From positions 1 to 27,629 of the IMG/VR virus record IMGVR_UViG_3300017767_000096: a stretch of DNA of 27,629 bases; one strand, written 5' to 3'. Both the position numbers and the translations under genes were made by a program. Under the pieces are notes generated by a model that saw nothing but the letters and a program-made list of their open reading frames with translations, did not search any database and had not been told where the DNA came from. Positions 1-8,900 of this stretch are shown here, one piece after another. The number at the start of each line of letters is the position of its first letter. The stretch's first letter is position 1. The stretch comes from a virus.

Positions 1-1
1 A

Positions 2-385
2 AATGTTAGACTTGAAAATCCTGGAACTTCTATCCAAGTTCTTCTAGACGCTTATCTGACAGAAAATTCTGACATCAGAGCCTTCTACGCTCTCGATCAA
101 GAAAAGTTGGAAGATGCTATTTTCATACCATTCCCAGGAACTAATAATTTCCTACCAAATGGTTCTACAACCAATCCTGCCAAGAGTAATGGTAGCACTG
201 ATGTCAGAACACCTAAGACTAATGATCACAATCCAAATGCTCCATTGAGTCTGTATAGGGAACTCAAGTTCTCGATTGACAATCTCCCATTATTCTCATC
301 CTTTAGAATCAAATTGATTGGTACATCAACTAATCAAGCACAACCACCTTTCATCAAAAACTTTAGAGCATTAGGTTTAGCATGA
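2..385 (+). CDS. C-terminal end of a large virion structural protein (5' end outside window)
   Basis: An open frame runs from the first bases of the window with no start codon at its true beginning, so this is the last 127 codons of a longer gene. The visible part has alternating polar and hydrophobic stretches (for example SIDNLPLFSSFRIKLIG) and ends FIKNFRALGLA. The 'IRAFYAL ... FRALGLA' type of C-terminus is, from memory, common in large tail or baseplate-associated structural proteins of marine T4-like phages. It lies directly upstream of the neck genes, where these phages keep baseplate and tail structural genes. Its stop overlaps the next start (ATGA), so translation is probably coupled. 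The virion role is inferred; the exact protein cannot be named from this fragment. Confidence 0.7.
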   Translation, partial: NVRLENPGTSIQVLLDAYLTENSDIRAFYALDQEKLEDAIFIPFPGTNNFLPNGSTTNPAKSNGSTDVRTPKTNDHNPNAPLSLYRELKFSIDNLPLFSSFRIKLIGTSTNQAQPPFIKNFRALGLA

Positions 386-585
386 CACTCATTCCAGTAA
401 AGGGTCAATCGGGTCTATTCCGTGACAGTGAAACAGGGTCTATTATCAACAATAGATCCAATGATTATGAATCATATGTATCCAACAGAGATAAACTCCT
501 CTCCGAAAAGGAGAGGATTGATAAACTTGAATCTGACATTGGTGATATTAAACGTATGTTACAACAACTAACAAATGGCCAATAA
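382..585 (+). CDS. Small conserved-type phage protein with C-terminal coiled coil
   Basis: A 67-residue ORF overlapping the upstream stop codon by the ATGA arrangement. Residues about 33-64 are charged with regularly spaced hydrophobics (RDKLLSEKERIDKLESDIGDI) and look like a short two- or three-heptad coiled coil, suggesting an oligomeric accessory protein. The N-terminal half is polar and rich in Gly, Ser and Asn. Its position between two structural genes suggests a role in tail or neck assembly, but I recognise no family. The tight overlaps on both sides (4 bases upstream, 11 downstream) and the coding direction support a real gene. Confidence 0.7.
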   Translation: MTLIPVKGQSGLFRDSETGSIINNRSNDYESYVSNRDKLLSEKERIDKLESDIGDIKRMLQQLTNGQ

Positions 586-964
586 TACAATCACTTTCAA
601 CCCTGATTCCAATGCATCTGCGTATGGAGTTAATTTGGTTATCAATGCTGGTTCTGATTTTACTTCCACCTTTAGGGTAATCAGACCAAGTAAGACAAAC
701 TTTAACTTTGAGGGGTGGACTGGTTCTTCACAGATGACAAAGTCTGTGTCAATTGGTTCTAGTATGTCAGCCACTTCCACATTCAGTGTAGGATTTACAA
801 GTGCTTTTGATGGTGAGTTTAAGATTACTCTAGGGAAGTCAGAGACGAGAGTTTTGAGAAATGGTAGATATGTATGGGATGTGTTGGTAAGCTCTGGTAC
901 AACCGTTTATAGACTAGCTGAGGGTAATGTTACGGTCATATCTGGTATCTCCGCCGCTCCCTAA
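575..964 (+). CDS. Beta-rich virion structural protein, unassigned
   Basis: A 129-residue protein rich in Ser, Thr, Val and Gly with alternating beta-strand-like segments (AYGVNLVINAGSDFTSTFRVI, FDGEFKITLG, RYVWDVLVSS, RLAEGNVTVI). It reads as a single compact beta-sandwich domain with no signal peptide, membrane segment or obvious catalytic motif. The pattern 'xINAGSDFxxTFxxxxxxxxxxFxxxG' followed by a mid-chain RYVWDVLV strand recalls the N-terminal domain of phage baseplate proteins of the BppU type, but that is only a resemblance by eye. It overlaps the upstream ORF by 11 bases and precedes neck gene 13. A structural role is likely; the exact one is unknown. Confidence 0.7.
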   Translation: MANNTITFNPDSNASAYGVNLVINAGSDFTSTFRVIRPSKTNFNFEGWTGSSQMTKSVSIGSSMSATSTFSVGFTSAFDGEFKITLGKSETRVLRNGRYVWDVLVSSGTTVYRLAEGNVTVISGISAAP

Positions 965-967
965 ATA
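960..967 (+). promoter_or_regulatory. Late promoter element upstream of gene 13
   Basis: CCTAAATA matches the T4 late promoter core (TATAAATA) from position 3 onward. It overlaps the stop of the upstream ORF and lies 21 bases before the gene 13 start. By T4 spacing transcription would begin near 973. The same TAAATA core recurs before ten other genes here, which supports function. A second TATAAAT at 984-990 overlaps the start codon and is unlikely to be a promoter for this gene. Confidence 0.6.
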
Positions 968-988
968 ATAAAAAGTTATAGTATATAA

Positions 989-1852
989 ATGGCGCAGCCC
1001 TCTTCTAGACAAGAACTAATTGATTACTGCCTGAGGCAGTTGGGTGCCCCTGTAGTTGAAATTAATGTTGCCGATGAGCAGGTCCAAGATTTACTTGATG
1101 ACGCTATTCAAATGTTTCAACAAAGACATTTTGATGGAGTAATTCAGACATTTTTAAAATATGAAATAACTCAGGCAGATAAAGATAGAGCACAAGCTGT
1201 TCCACCTGGAGCCCCAAGTGGTAGGGGATCAGTTGGAATGGCATCAACATCAGTAACAAGTGATATTGTAGGAACTACAACAACATTTACATATTATGAA
1301 AATAGTAATTATCTTGAGATTCCTAAGGATGTAATTGGAATCAATAAGGTATATCAGTGGGATGCATTAATGGGTGTTAGTACCAGAAACATGTTCAGTT
1401 TAAAGTATCAGATGTTTCTGAATGATGTTCACTACTGGGGAACACAGGACATTCTGTCATATTCAATGTCAATGTCTTATCTTGAGACATTAAATTTCCT
1501 ATTAAACACACATAAGGCAATCAGATTTAACCAAAGACAAGATAGGATGTATCTTGATGTATCATATGATGATTTAATTGTTGGTGATTATCTTGTTATC
1601 GATTGTTGGAAGGTTCTCAATCCTAATGAAGCTACTGGTGTATTTAATGATCCATTCTTGAAGAAGTATCTAACATCTCTAATTAAAAAACAATGGGGTC
1701 AAAACTTGATCAAATTCCAGGGTGTAAAACTACCTGGTGGTATTGAGTTTAACGGAAGACAAATCTATGACGATGCACAAGCTGAACTTGATAAGATTGA
1801 GGAGAAGATGATGTCCACATATGAGATTCCACCTCTTGATCTTATCGGGTAA
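989..1852 (+). CDS. 13: Neck protein gp13 (head completion)
   Basis: Homologue of T4 gp13, which together with gp14 forms the neck that closes the filled head below the portal and joins it to the tail. The 287-residue length is close to T4 gp13 (about 309). The N-terminus (SSRQELIDYCLRQLGAP, then VADEQVQDLLDDAIQMFQQRHFDG) is the typical opening of the family, and the C-terminal half (LIVGDYLVIDCWKVLNP, KKYLTSLIKKQWGQNL, LPGGIEFNG) is also characteristic. The internal Gly/Ser/Thr-rich stretch at about residues 70-95 looks like a flexible loop. It is followed directly by gp14, the T4 order. There is no clear Shine-Dalgarno sequence; a late promoter element lies just upstream. Confidence 0.92.
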   Translation: MAQPSSRQELIDYCLRQLGAPVVEINVADEQVQDLLDDAIQMFQQRHFDGVIQTFLKYEITQADKDRAQAVPPGAPSGRGSVGMASTSVTSDIVGTTTTFTYYENSNYLEIPKDVIGINKVYQWDALMGVSTRNMFSLKYQMFLNDVHYWGTQDILSYSMSMSYLETLNFLLNTHKAIRFNQRQDRMYLDVSYDDLIVGDYLVIDCWKVLNPNEATGVFNDPFLKKYLTSLIKKQWGQNLIKFQGVKLPGGIEFNGRQIYDDAQAELDKIEEKMMSTYEIPPLDLIG

Positions 1853-1858
1853 AATGTT

Positions 1859-4414
1859 ATGCTTAATCCATATTTCCTAAATGGTTCCAAGAACGAGCAG
1901 AATTTAGTTCAGGACCTAGTAAACGAACAACTTAAAATGTATGGGGTAGAAGTGTACTACCTCCCAAGACAGTATGCGACTGAGAAAAAGATAATCAAGG
2001 AGGTTATCGAATCGAAGTTTGAACATGCCTATCCACTTGAAGCATATGTGGATAGTTATGAAGGATTTGGTGGACAGGGAACAATTCTTTCTAAGTTTGG
2101 TATTCAAGAGAAAGATGACCTGACATTAGTTATCTCTAGAGAAAGATTCTCAGATTACATCTCACCCTTTATGAAGGACATTCCCAATGTAAAGGGTGCC
2201 ACTCATAGACCAAGAGAGGGTGACCTTATTTGGTTCCCACTTGGTGATAAACTTTTTGAGATTAAGTATGTCGAACACGAACAACCCTTCTATCAATTAG
2301 AGAAGAACTATGTTTATCAACTGAGATGTGAACTCTTCAGATATGAGGATGAGGTCATAGACACTGGTATTGAAGATGTTGATGATGAAGTCATAGAAAT
2401 TAGTACTGGTTTCACTAAGACTTTAGTTCTTGTTGGTGTTGCGGATACTGCTTTAGCTACAGCTACCCTTTGTTCTGGTGGGTCGGTAAATCAAATATCC
2501 ATCACCAATATGGGTAATAACTACAATATTGCACCTATTGTAGCTTTCAGTTCAGCTCCATCTGGAGGTGAGACTGTCACTGGTATTGCGACAATTACTA
2601 CTGAATATGTTGGTTGTGATGGTGATAAAGTTGGTAAGGTTATGGATATCTTGATAACCAATAGTGGTTGTGGATATACTGTAGCACCTAAGATTACATT
2701 TGAAACTCCAAAAGGATATACTGGATCTGGGGCTATTGCCACAGCAGGTATCAGTACAACTGGTTCCGTTAAACTTGTCACTATCACTAATGGTGGTAGT
2801 GGATATATCAGTAGTCCATCTGTTGGTATCTCTACACCAAAACATGTCGGAGCAGCTGCGACATCTATTCTGGCGGTTCCATCAGGAGTTGGAGCTGGTG
2901 TGAGTATTATCTCTGCACCAATCAGTATTGGGTCTTCGGCTTATCTATTCCCACATGGAACAACTGGTGGTGTCTTCTATAAGACATCTCCAACTGTCAC
3001 ATTCTCTGCTCCAACTGGAACTGGAAATGGAGCTCTTGGTGCAGCTACTATTGACGACTTCAGTTTGTATGGAGGAACGGTAAAAAGTCTTGCAATCACT
3101 ACAGAGGGTAAGTTCTATACCTCAACTCCAACGGTAACAATATCACACCCTGGAACATCAATAGCTTCAGCTACAATAGGTATCGCTGGTTCTTCGATTA
3201 ATTCGAGTTCAGTTGCCTTCACAACAACAGGTAGAGCATACACAACAGCACCAACAGTGGCAATCACCACTTCTGGTTCGATGGTTCCACCAACAGTACA
3301 GGCTGTTGGTATCGTTACGATTCACCCAATCACAGGTGTTGTCACTGCAATCTCATTCAACCCATCAGATCCTTGGGCTGTCGGAACTTCAGCTACCATT
3401 GGTGCTGGTTATACTGTTGCACCTACTATCAGTTTCTCTGGAAACCCCTCACCAGTTCAATCCACAGCAACGGCTACAGTATCTGTTGCTGGTACAGTAA
3501 CAACACTCTCTATTGGTAATAGTGGATTTGGTTATCAATCTACTCCTACTGTTACTATTGAGGCCCCAACTGGTGTTACTACACAGTTCACAGCAACTGG
3601 TATCGCAACGATAAGATTTAACTCAATCAATACAACGGGATCGATTGGTATTGGATCAACAGTCATCACTGGAATCAATACTACCAACATGATTGTAGGT
3701 GACAGAGTCAGACTTGGAACTGGATATAGTTCTCACCTTCCAGAGGTTCAAATCTTCCCAGATCCTACTCATATAATTGGTATTGGTGCTTCTACTCTGT
3801 TTATCAGTGAAACCACAACCAACACCGGAATTGCAACGACGACAATTGAGGTTGGTATTCAGAACTGTGGTATTGTCACTGGTATCTCTATCACTTATGG
3901 TGGTGGTGGATATTTGAGCCCGCCAACAGTGACGATCAGTAATGATACTAGTGAGAAGAATTATAATCAAGAAATTGTTGGTGTCCATACAGCAACTGCA
4001 ACTACTATAGTATCGATGGCAGGAACAGTCTCTAGTGCAACACTGTCAGGTAATCAAAGAGGTGGTGGTTCTGGATATGTTCTGACACCAGAAGTAACAA
4101 TTGGTGGTGGTGATAATTCAAATAGTGGTTCTGGAACATTCATCTTCAATGAAACAATAACAGGTTCTACATCTGGTGTTACGGGTAGAGTCAAGATTTG
4201 GAATTCAGAAACAAATACTCTAGAGCTTTCCAATATCACAGGTGACTTCACACTCGGTGAAAGAATTGTTGGTGATGAATCTGGAGCCTCATATGTTGTA
4301 AGAGTTGTCAATGAAGATGATATAGTTGATACTTTTGCTGATAACGATAACATTGAATTTGAGGCAGATAAGATTGTTGATTTTAGTTCCACCAATCCAT
4401 TCGGGATGCCTTAA
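1859..4414 (+). CDS. 14: Neck protein gp14 enlarged by glycine-rich repeats
   Basis: The N-terminal ~180 residues (start MLNPYFLNGSKNEQNLVQDLVNEQ, later RPREGDLIWFPLGDKLFEIKYVEHEQPFYQL) are a T4 gp14-type neck protein, the partner of gp13 in head completion. T4 gp14 is about 256 residues; this one is 851. The extra ~540 residues (about 210-750) contain some nine degenerate units centred on the pattern N-x-G-x-G-Y-x-x-x-P-x-(V/I)-x-(I/F), such as NSGCGYTVAPKITF, NGGSGYISSPSV and YGGGGYLSPPTVTI. Between them, at about 590-660, is a different segment with GSTVITGIN and VGDRVRLGTG. The C-terminus (about 755-851; TSGVTGRVKIWN to FSSTNPFGMP) is unique sequence again. The repeats probably form a surface-exposed beta-rich appendage at the neck. 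Start 1859 is 6 bases after the gp13 stop. Confidence 0.9.
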   Translation: MLNPYFLNGSKNEQNLVQDLVNEQLKMYGVEVYYLPRQYATEKKIIKEVIESKFEHAYPLEAYVDSYEGFGGQGTILSKFGIQEKDDLTLVISRERFSDYISPFMKDIPNVKGATHRPREGDLIWFPLGDKLFEIKYVEHEQPFYQLEKNYVYQLRCELFRYEDEVIDTGIEDVDDEVIEISTGFTKTLVLVGVADTALATATLCSGGSVNQISITNMGNNYNIAPIVAFSSAPSGGETVTGIATITTEYVGCDGDKVGKVMDILITNSGCGYTVAPKITFETPKGYTGSGAIATAGISTTGSVKLVTITNGGSGYISSPSVGISTPKHVGAAATSILAVPSGVGAGVSIISAPISIGSSAYLFPHGTTGGVFYKTSPTVTFSAPTGTGNGALGAATIDDFSLYGGTVKSLAITTEGKFYTSTPTVTISHPGTSIASATIGIAGSSINSSSVAFTTTGRAYTTAPTVAITTSGSMVPPTVQAVGIVTIHPITGVVTAISFNPSDPWAVGTSATIGAGYTVAPTISFSGNPSPVQSTATATVSVAGTVTTLSIGNSGFGYQSTPTVTIEAPTGVTTQFTATGIATIRFNSINTTGSIGIGSTVITGINTTNMIVGDRVRLGTGYSSHLPEVQIFPDPTHIIGIGASTLFISETTTNTGIATTTIEVGIQNCGIVTGISITYGGGGYLSPPTVTISNDTSEKNYNQEIVGVHTATATTIVSMAGTVSSATLSGNQRGGGSGYVLTPEVTIGGGDNSNSGSGTFIFNETITGSTSGVTGRVKIWNSETNTLELSNITGDFTLGERIVGDESGASYVVRVVNEDDIVDTFADNDNIEFEADKIVDFSSTNPFGMP
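2490..4110 (+). repeat. Degenerate protein-level repeat array in gp14 (GGSGY units)
   Basis: About nine units of a Gly/Asn-Gly-x-Gly-Tyr ... Pro-Thr-Val-x-Ile motif, 25-90 residues apart, seen in translation. Examples are NMGNNYNIAP, NSGCGYTVAP, NGGSGYISSP, TEGKFYTSTP, TTGRAYTTAP, GAGYTVAP, NSGFGYQSTP, YGGGGYLSPP and GGGSGYVLTP. Unit spacing is irregular and the DNA has diverged, so the array is old or under protein-level selection. Two further units of the same motif occur in the fibre-like protein near 8545-8740. Confidence 0.85.
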
Positions 4415-4422
4415 TCTAAATA
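4415..4422 (+). promoter_or_regulatory. Late promoter element upstream of gene 15
   Basis: TCTAAATA immediately follows the gp14 stop and lies 22 bases before the gene 15 start. It shares the TAAATA core of T4 late promoters; the predicted start of transcription is near 4428. Confidence 0.6.
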
Positions 4423-4444
4423 GTAACAAATAAAGACTAGACTG

Positions 4445-5452
4445 ATGTTTGAGTATTTCTATAATGAAATCTTCAGATCCGTAATCATCGGATTTGGATC
4501 CATGTTTAATGGAATTGAAATTCAACATAAAAATGAGTCTGATAATCAAATCAGCACTCTCAAGGTTCCATTGGCATATGGTCCTACTCAGAAGTTTCTT
4601 GCAAGGATTGAACAGCAAGCAAACTTAAATAAATCAACTCAGATGTCTCTTCCGAGAATGTCATTTGAGTTCACTGACCTCCAGTATGACCCCACAAGAA
4701 AGTCAACTCAGACACAACAGTTTGTAGTCAAGAATTCCACTGGAAGTGAGATTAAAAAAGGATATGTTCCTGTCCCATACAACATGACTATTCAGTTGTC
4801 AGTTATGACAAAACTGAATGATGACATGTTACAGATTGTAGAACAAATATTACCCTACTTCCAACCATCTTATAATTTACCAATAAATTTCCTTGGTGAC
4901 TTCAAGGAAAAAAGAGATATCCCTATTCAACTTGAGGGAATCTCTATGGAAGATGATTATGAGGGTAACTTTGAGACAAGAAGGGCTCTCGTATATACTT
5001 TGACATTTACAGCTAAGACATTCCTCTTTGGTCCTCTGTCCGATGTCTCAGGCGATATTATCAGAAAGGTTACTGTTGGTTATGTTGCTGGTTCCTCTGG
5101 TCCAGGTCTCAGAAATCCAGAAAGAGATCTCACATACAGAGTTGTACCAAGAGCTGTCCAGGATTATGATGACAGTTATGTTACCACCATTGCCGAGGAT
5201 GTTGACGAGACAGAAAAAATTATCAGTGTAACAGATGCATCTCAACTTTCAGCAGCAACATATATTCAAATCGGAAAAGAGGAAATGTATATTGAAAAAG
5301 TTTCTGGTAATAATTTGACAGTCAAGAGAGGTCAAGATACCTCGACAGCTGTAGAACATGTTCTTGGTTCTGGAGTCGCTACAATCACAGCCAATGATGC
5401 TAATCTTATTGAGATTGGTGATGACTTTGGTTTTGACGGTAATGTTTTCTGA
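4445..5452 (+). CDS. 15: Tail terminator / sheath stabiliser gp15
   Basis: Homologue of T4 gp15, the hexameric protein that caps the finished tail and connects it to the neck. The first ~230 residues carry the family's hallmark stretches: FNGIEI near the start, LPRMSFEFTDLQYDPTRK, YVPVPYNMTIQLSVMTK, ILPYFQPSYNLPIN and RALVYTLTFTAKTFLFGP. At 335 residues it is longer than T4 gp15 (about 272). The extra length is a C-terminal module at about 255-315 (EKIISVTDASQLSAATYIQI, then GNNLTVKRGQDT and TAVEH), which resembles a small beta domain seen appended to various phage virion proteins. Gene order 14-15-16 matches T4. Translation starts 22 bases after the late promoter element. Confidence 0.92.
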   Translation: MFEYFYNEIFRSVIIGFGSMFNGIEIQHKNESDNQISTLKVPLAYGPTQKFLARIEQQANLNKSTQMSLPRMSFEFTDLQYDPTRKSTQTQQFVVKNSTGSEIKKGYVPVPYNMTIQLSVMTKLNDDMLQIVEQILPYFQPSYNLPINFLGDFKEKRDIPIQLEGISMEDDYEGNFETRRALVYTLTFTAKTFLFGPLSDVSGDIIRKVTVGYVAGSSGPGLRNPERDLTYRVVPRAVQDYDDSYVTTIAEDVDETEKIISVTDASQLSAATYIQIGKEEMYIEKVSGNNLTVKRGQDTSTAVEHVLGSGVATITANDANLIEIGDDFGFDGNVF

Positions 5453-5461
5453 GGTTAATTT

Positions 5462-5884
5462 ATGTCTGATAAGTATGAAAATCTCGACGAAACATTTAAC
5501 GTCGAATCGGTTGAGGTAGAGGTACAAAAGGTTGATACAAACACTAAGATTAATAAGATAAAGTCGGGTCAAGAGGACATCAGAAGAGATTATGAATATA
5601 CCAGGGGTAATCTCTATTCAATCATTGAGAAAGGACAGGAAGCCATCGATGGTATCCTTGAACTAGCTCAAGAAAGTGAGATGCCAAGAGCTTACGAAGT
5701 CGCTGGTCAGTTAATCAAAAATGTTGCTGATGCGACTGATAAACTTCTAACATTGCAACAGAAACTCAAGGATGTAGAAGAAGAGAAAGATACCAAAGGT
5801 CCAACCACTGTCAACAATGCACTTTTTGTTGGTTCAACAGCTGAGCTTCAGAAATTATTAAAGAAAGGCAATAATGATAAATAG
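5462..5884 (+). CDS. 16: Terminase small subunit gp16
   Basis: T4 gp16-type small terminase, which recognises phage DNA and stimulates the ATPase of gp17 during headful packaging. It has 140 residues against 164 in T4. The body is a helical, heptad-patterned oligomerisation region (RRDYEYTRGNLYSIIEKGQEAIDGILELAQESEMPRAYEV, then VADATDKLLTLQQKLKDVEEE), and the C-terminus contains NNALFVGSTAELQKLLK, a segment typical of T4-like small terminases. The N-terminal DNA-binding part is short. A GAGG that overlaps the gp15 stop (TGAGGTTAATTTATG) serves as the ribosome binding site; almost the same junction precedes gene 17. Confidence 0.88.
   Translation: MSDKYENLDETFNVESVEVEVQKVDTNTKINKIKSGQEDIRRDYEYTRGNLYSIIEKGQEAIDGILELAQESEMPRAYEVAGQLIKNVADATDKLLTLQQKLKDVEEEKDTKGPTTVNNALFVGSTAELQKLLKKGNNDK
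5876..5883 (+). promoter_or_regulatory. Late promoter element overlapping the gp16 stop
   Basis: GATAAATA, one mismatch from T4 TATAAATA, overlaps the last codons of gene 16. Its last two bases are the first two of a perfect 10-bp inverted repeat (5882-5920). By T4 spacing transcription would start near 5889, inside the left arm. Confidence 0.65.
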
Positions 5885-5920
5885 TAAGAATGGGAGAGAA
5901 ATCCCAAAGTATTCTTACTA
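5882..5920 (+). promoter_or_regulatory. Hairpin at the 5' end of the fibre-like gene
   Basis: TAGTAAGAAT (5882-5891) is perfectly complementary to ATTCTTACTA (5911-5920). Inside it, GGGA (5892-5895) pairs with TCCC (5902-5905), leaving loop GAGAAA and a 5-base bulge. No T-run follows, so it is not a standard intrinsic terminator. The first ATG of the downstream frame (5890) is buried in the stem. Confidence 0.75.
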
Positions 5921-8900
5921 ATACAACTGACATGTCGAGAGATAATAATAATTTACCCTCATATAAGGATTTCATCGGAAATTCTGATGATTTGCCGTCA
6001 TTGGGGGATTTTAAAGAAGAAAATCTACCTTCAGTTGAAGATTTTCTTGGAGAAAATGTAGAAGAAGAGACCCAGACCATCGAAAATTCTGATGGAGAGT
6101 CATTTTTAGAAGTAACTGACGTTGTTCAGGTTCCAGAATGGTCGGAATTGGTCCGTTTGGTCAATGATGTAAGAAAAGATATTCCAAAAATACCAGAAAT
6201 TAAGTATTATGATGAGCAATTAGAGGATATTTGTGCTCAAATTGAACAAATTCAAGGAAATTACGCAAAGACAGACAAAATTGATGTCTTGAGTGTTCAA
6301 AATGAAGAATTTGAAGGTAAATTATCTGAAATTGAGTCCAAAATTCCTACGGTCAAGTACTATGACCATGATATTAATTTAATTTATGACAAAATTACCG
6401 ATATTAAGGAAGAACTCAAGTCTCTTCCAGAGATAAAATACTATGAAGAGGATCTTGAGTCACTCAAATCAAGAATTGAACAGGTAAGTGAATCAATTCC
6501 TACCTTCCCCGATTGGATTCAGGAGGTCCAGGAGGTTCCAGATTTCTCTTGGATTGGTAAAACCTTTAGTCTTATTGATGATGACTTCAATAAGGTTCAA
6601 GGGCATCTCGATGTTATCAGAGAGAAGATTGATTATCAGGTCAATGAACTCAATGACAATTTTGAGAAGAAAGAATTTGAACTTAGGGTAGATGTAAAGA
6701 ATCTTACTGAGAATTTTGAACAGACTGTCACAAGTCTTGGAGAGACGAGAGATAAACTAATAAAAGAAGTTAAGGATGTTTCTCGTAGAATTTGGGAACA
6801 ACACCATATATCCAAGGATGACGATAAAAAGTTAAAGAAGTCCATTCTTAGTGAACAGAATAAACTCAAGCAGTCTCTTCAGGAAGAGATCAAAAGTATT
6901 AATGAACAGAGTGTTAAGGCAGATGAGTCTATTCTTAAGTTCTTTACTGAATTAAAGGAGACTGTCGATACTCTACCTGAGATAAAATATTACGATGAAG
7001 ATGTTTCAAGGATTGATAGTGACATCTTATCTCTCAGAAAAGAACTGAAAGAGTTAACTGAACTCGCTTCCTTAATCAAGACTGAACAGACTGAACTGAA
7101 GGAGAACTATCTCCTCAATGAACCACCAGAAGAAAAGGAAAGAGCTGGTGGTCAGATAGACCCGTTGACACCTATTAATCAAAATTTTGCAACACTAGAA
7201 GATCTGTCTAGTCATTACAGATTATTCCTATCCAGAATAACCACTCAACTCTCTACTATGGGTGGTGGTGGAGCGGGATTTATTAAGGATCTTGATGATG
7301 TTTCTTTTGACCAGACTGAAGGAAATAACAAATTACTGATTTACGACCAGGCTAACTCCAAATGGGTTGGTATTGCTAGTACTGCATTAAGTGGTGGTGC
7401 AGGAATAGCACAAACTAGTTTCATCAGTGGTATCGCCATAACGATGACAACTGGTAACTTCACAAATGTGAATGTTGCTGGAACAATTACATATAATGAT
7501 GTAAAACATGTAGATTCTCTCGGTATTTCAACATTCAGAAGTGGTCTCGAAGTTAATACAGGAACAGCGACAACTGCCCTTTTGGTGAGAGGTGATGCGA
7601 GAATTACTGGAATCCTTACCATTGGTACTGCATCTGTTACCATAGATGGTGATAATAATACCATAACATCAGGTATTGTTACTATTACAAATTCTGATAT
7701 TTTTATTGGTGACAATGTAACCATCAATGCTGGTGCTACTGGAATTAACTCAGCACCAAATGTCTTTTATGTCGCTAAAGATGGTAATGATACTAATAAT
7801 GGAACATCGATTGATAATGCTAAACTAACCATCGCAAGTGCTGTTGGTATTGCTCAATCTGGATCTGTTATTAAAGTACTTTCGGGTAACTATGTTGAGA
7901 GTAATCCAATCGTTGTTCCTGCATTTGTAGCGGTTGTTGGTGATGATCTGAGAAGTTGTAAGGTATTGCCAAGTAACGCCACACAAGATTTGTTCCATGT
8001 TAATAAAGGATGTAAACTGGCAAACATGACTTTCTCTGGTCATACTGCTCCTGCAGCTGCGGTCGCGTTTCCAACATCTGGTGCTACCAATGTTGGTGGT
8101 GGTAAATGGAAAGGTCCGTATATTCAGAACTGTACTAGTGATACCACTACTGGAACTGGTATTAGAGTTGATGGAGATAAAGCAGTCAAGACTAAGTCAA
8201 TGAATGTTGACGCCTTCACTCAATACAATCAAGGTGGTGTCGGTGTTGCTGTAACAAATGAAGGATATGCTCAGTTAGTGTCAGTATTTACTATTTGTTG
8301 TGATAAAGCAATAACTGTCCACAAAGGTGGTCAAGCTGATGTTGCTAATAGTAATTGTAGTTTTGGAACCTTCGGTTTAGTTGCTAATGGTAAAGGTTCT
8401 GAACAATTTATTGGCACTGTCACAACTTCTGCGGCCGCGTCACAAGATAATGTAACTATCAATGTTGGAACTGGACAGACACGTCCCTATGATGGACAGA
8501 TTGTTTATTTTGATCAACTCTATAAGTCTGTAGAAACAATCACAGTCACTAATGGTGGAAGTGGTTATACTTCTACTCCAACTATAACTATCGCAGCTCC
8601 TACTGGTCCGAGTGGTGAAACATCAACTGCATTCGCTACTCTTGAAGGTGGTGCTGTCGTTTCAATTTCAATCATCAGTAGTGGAAGTCAATATGAATCA
8701 ACACCTTCAGTTACTATTTCTGGTGGTGGTGGAAGTAATGCTGCAGCAACTGCCAATATGACGGATACTTACTATACAATAAATAGTGCCACACCTATCG
8801 TATCTGGAATTACTACATTAACACTTGATGAAAACCTAATCAATACAGTGGGTGTTGGATCTACAGTATTTTTCTTTCAACAAAGTAAGATTATTGCAAG

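Noticed and set aside
984-990. TATAAAT overlapping the gene 13 start codon as a late promoter
   Set aside because: Transcription would start inside the coding sequence, after the ATG. The CCTAAATA at 960 is better placed.
2490-4110. Repeat array considered as CRISPR-like or tandem DNA repeat
   Set aside because: The periodicity exists only at protein level, spacing is irregular and there are no identical repeats with unique spacers.
4054-4395. 113-codon minus-strand open frame opposite the end of gp14
   Set aside because: Low-complexity Ser/Thr/Val-rich product that is the mirror of Gly/Thr/Ser codons in gp14; no ribosome site or neighbours on that strand.
7341-7727. 128-codon minus-strand open frame opposite the fibre-like gene
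   Set aside because: Same explanation: a repetitive beta-rich gene leaves long open antisense frames. No independent evidence for expression.
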